Source of the DNA: Clostridiales bacterium
GTDB lineage: Bacteria; Bacillota; Clostridia; Lutisporales; Lutisporaceae
Assembly: GCA_012521375.1 (NCBI GenBank)
Contig: JAAYMO010000253.1
Span: forward strand, 1-43,881
DNA length: 43,881 nucleotides
Direction of reading: 5' to 3'
The notes under the pieces are model-generated. The model did not search any database and had not been told where the DNA came from. It was given only the letters and a program-made list of their open reading frames with translations. Positions 43,359 through 43,881 of this stretch are shown here, piece by piece (the stretch's first letter is position 1; every line of letters starts with the position of its first letter). The translations under genes and the position numbers were made by a program.

Positions 43359-43881
43359 ATGCACGATGTCACTCAAATTGAAAGACAACTATATATTCTA
43401 TCTTTGTTATCCGAAAGCAAGATAGGTTATACAATTGATGAACTTAAGAAAAAACTTGATGCGGTAGGGATTAATGTGAGCAAAAAAACCATTGGAAGAG
43501 ACATAGATTTCTTGTCTACTGGAAACTTCTTTGTTACAGAAGAAAAAAAGAACAAAAAAACATATTTTATGGCCAACAAATTCGGAATAGAGAATATAAC
43601 ATTTTCACCATCGGAACTCATATCTTTACATTTCATTAAAGAACTTCTGAAATCTTATTCAGCACTAGATATTGGTAATACTGCAATAAATCTAATAGAT
43701 AGAATCATAGCCACACTTCCAAAGTTAGACAAAGCATACCTTCAAAATCTTACTGAGCTTATAAAAGTAAACGAGATATTTATCTATTCGGAGAAGAACA
43801 TCAGTCAAGAAATAATAGATAACATTAGAAAAGGTATAGAGCTTGGTAAAAGACTTTGTATAAAGTACCACTCCTTTAACA
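43359..43881 (+). CDS. WYL/HTH-type transcriptional regulator, 3'-truncated
   Basis: The frame is open from ATG 43359 to the window end (174 codons). The N-terminus has a DeoR/HTH_11-type winged helix: QLYILSLLSESKIGYTIDEL, then the recognition segment VSKKTIGRDIDFLS. After about residue 85 comes the helical linker typical of WYL-domain regulators (SPSELISLHFIKELL), and the visible end GKRLCIKYHSFN looks like the first WYL strand. WYL regulators sense nucleic acids or small ligands and control defence and stress genes. Only a weak ribosome site (GGGGGA, 43341-43346) is seen. The target is unknown; the giant surface gene upstream ends in a terminator and is not co-transcribed. Confidence 0.8.
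   Translation, partial: MHDVTQIERQLYILSLLSESKIGYTIDELKKKLDAVGINVSKKTIGRDIDFLSTGNFFVTEEKKNKKTYFMANKFGIENITFSPSELISLHFIKELLKSYSALDIGNTAINLIDRIIATLPKLDKAYLQNLTELIKVNEIFIYSEKNISQEIIDNIRKGIELGKRLCIKYHSFN

Overview
The window is an AT-rich chromosomal stretch of a low-GC, Gram-positive anaerobe of the Clostridia/Tissierellia type. The support is AGGAGG-like ribosome sites with many TTG/GTG starts, AGA-rich codon use, peptide and amino-acid fermentation enzymes using ferredoxin (a tungsten-type aldehyde oxidoreductase, a 2-oxoacid:ferredoxin oxidoreductase, Ptb/Buk), and S-layer-homology (SLH) surface proteins. I see no tRNA, rRNA, CRISPR array, insertion sequence or prophage gene, and no gene-free stretch longer than about 250 bases.

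Region 1 (1-23084) is a catabolic island. It opens with the 3' end of an N-acyl-D-amino-acid deacylase, then a four-cluster ferredoxin, an aldehyde:ferredoxin oxidoreductase and a MoaD/ThiS-like sulfur carrier. Next comes an eleven-gene operon (3869-15446): a peptidase M19 homologue with an eroded metal site, a TPR protein, an AstE/aspartoacylase-type deacylase, a five-gene peptide ABC importer, an M24 metallopeptidase, phosphate butyryltransferase and butyrate kinase. A PrpR-type sigma-54 activator follows (15602-17560), then a second operon with a four-subunit 2-oxoacid oxidoreductase, an aminotransferase and a sodium:solute symporter. Exact GG-N10-GC sigma-54 promoters (3826-3842 and 17683-17699) precede both operons, and strong terminators isolate the regulator gene. 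The inferred route is peptide import, deacylation/hydrolysis, transamination, ferredoxin-linked oxidative decarboxylation to acyl-CoA, then ATP formation through Ptb/Buk. The oxidoreductase may interconvert the matching aldehydes and acids.

Region 2 (23128-28369) is a mixed stretch: a SEC-C zinc-motif protein, a small membrane protein, an SdpR/SdpI-like repressor-immunity pair behind a promoter with a large inverted-repeat operator, a convergent DUF4397 protein, an SH3/DUF4015-type lipoprotein and a small acidic protein.

Region 3 (28423-43881) is a cell-surface locus. Two tandem SLH paralogues with Ig-like repeats and two AraC-family paralogues (one interrupted by an in-frame TGA) lie on the minus strand. 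Divergently on the plus strand are two giant secreted paralogues (1071 and 1155 aa) of a family I do not recognise, flanking a fibronectin-III/SLH protein. A WYL-type regulator is cut off by the window end.

The points most worth a second look are the twin sigma-54 operons around one regulator, an apparent one-base deletion at the start of that regulator gene, the M19 homologue lacking canonical metal ligands, and the giant surface-protein pair with unrelated C-terminal repeat arrays.
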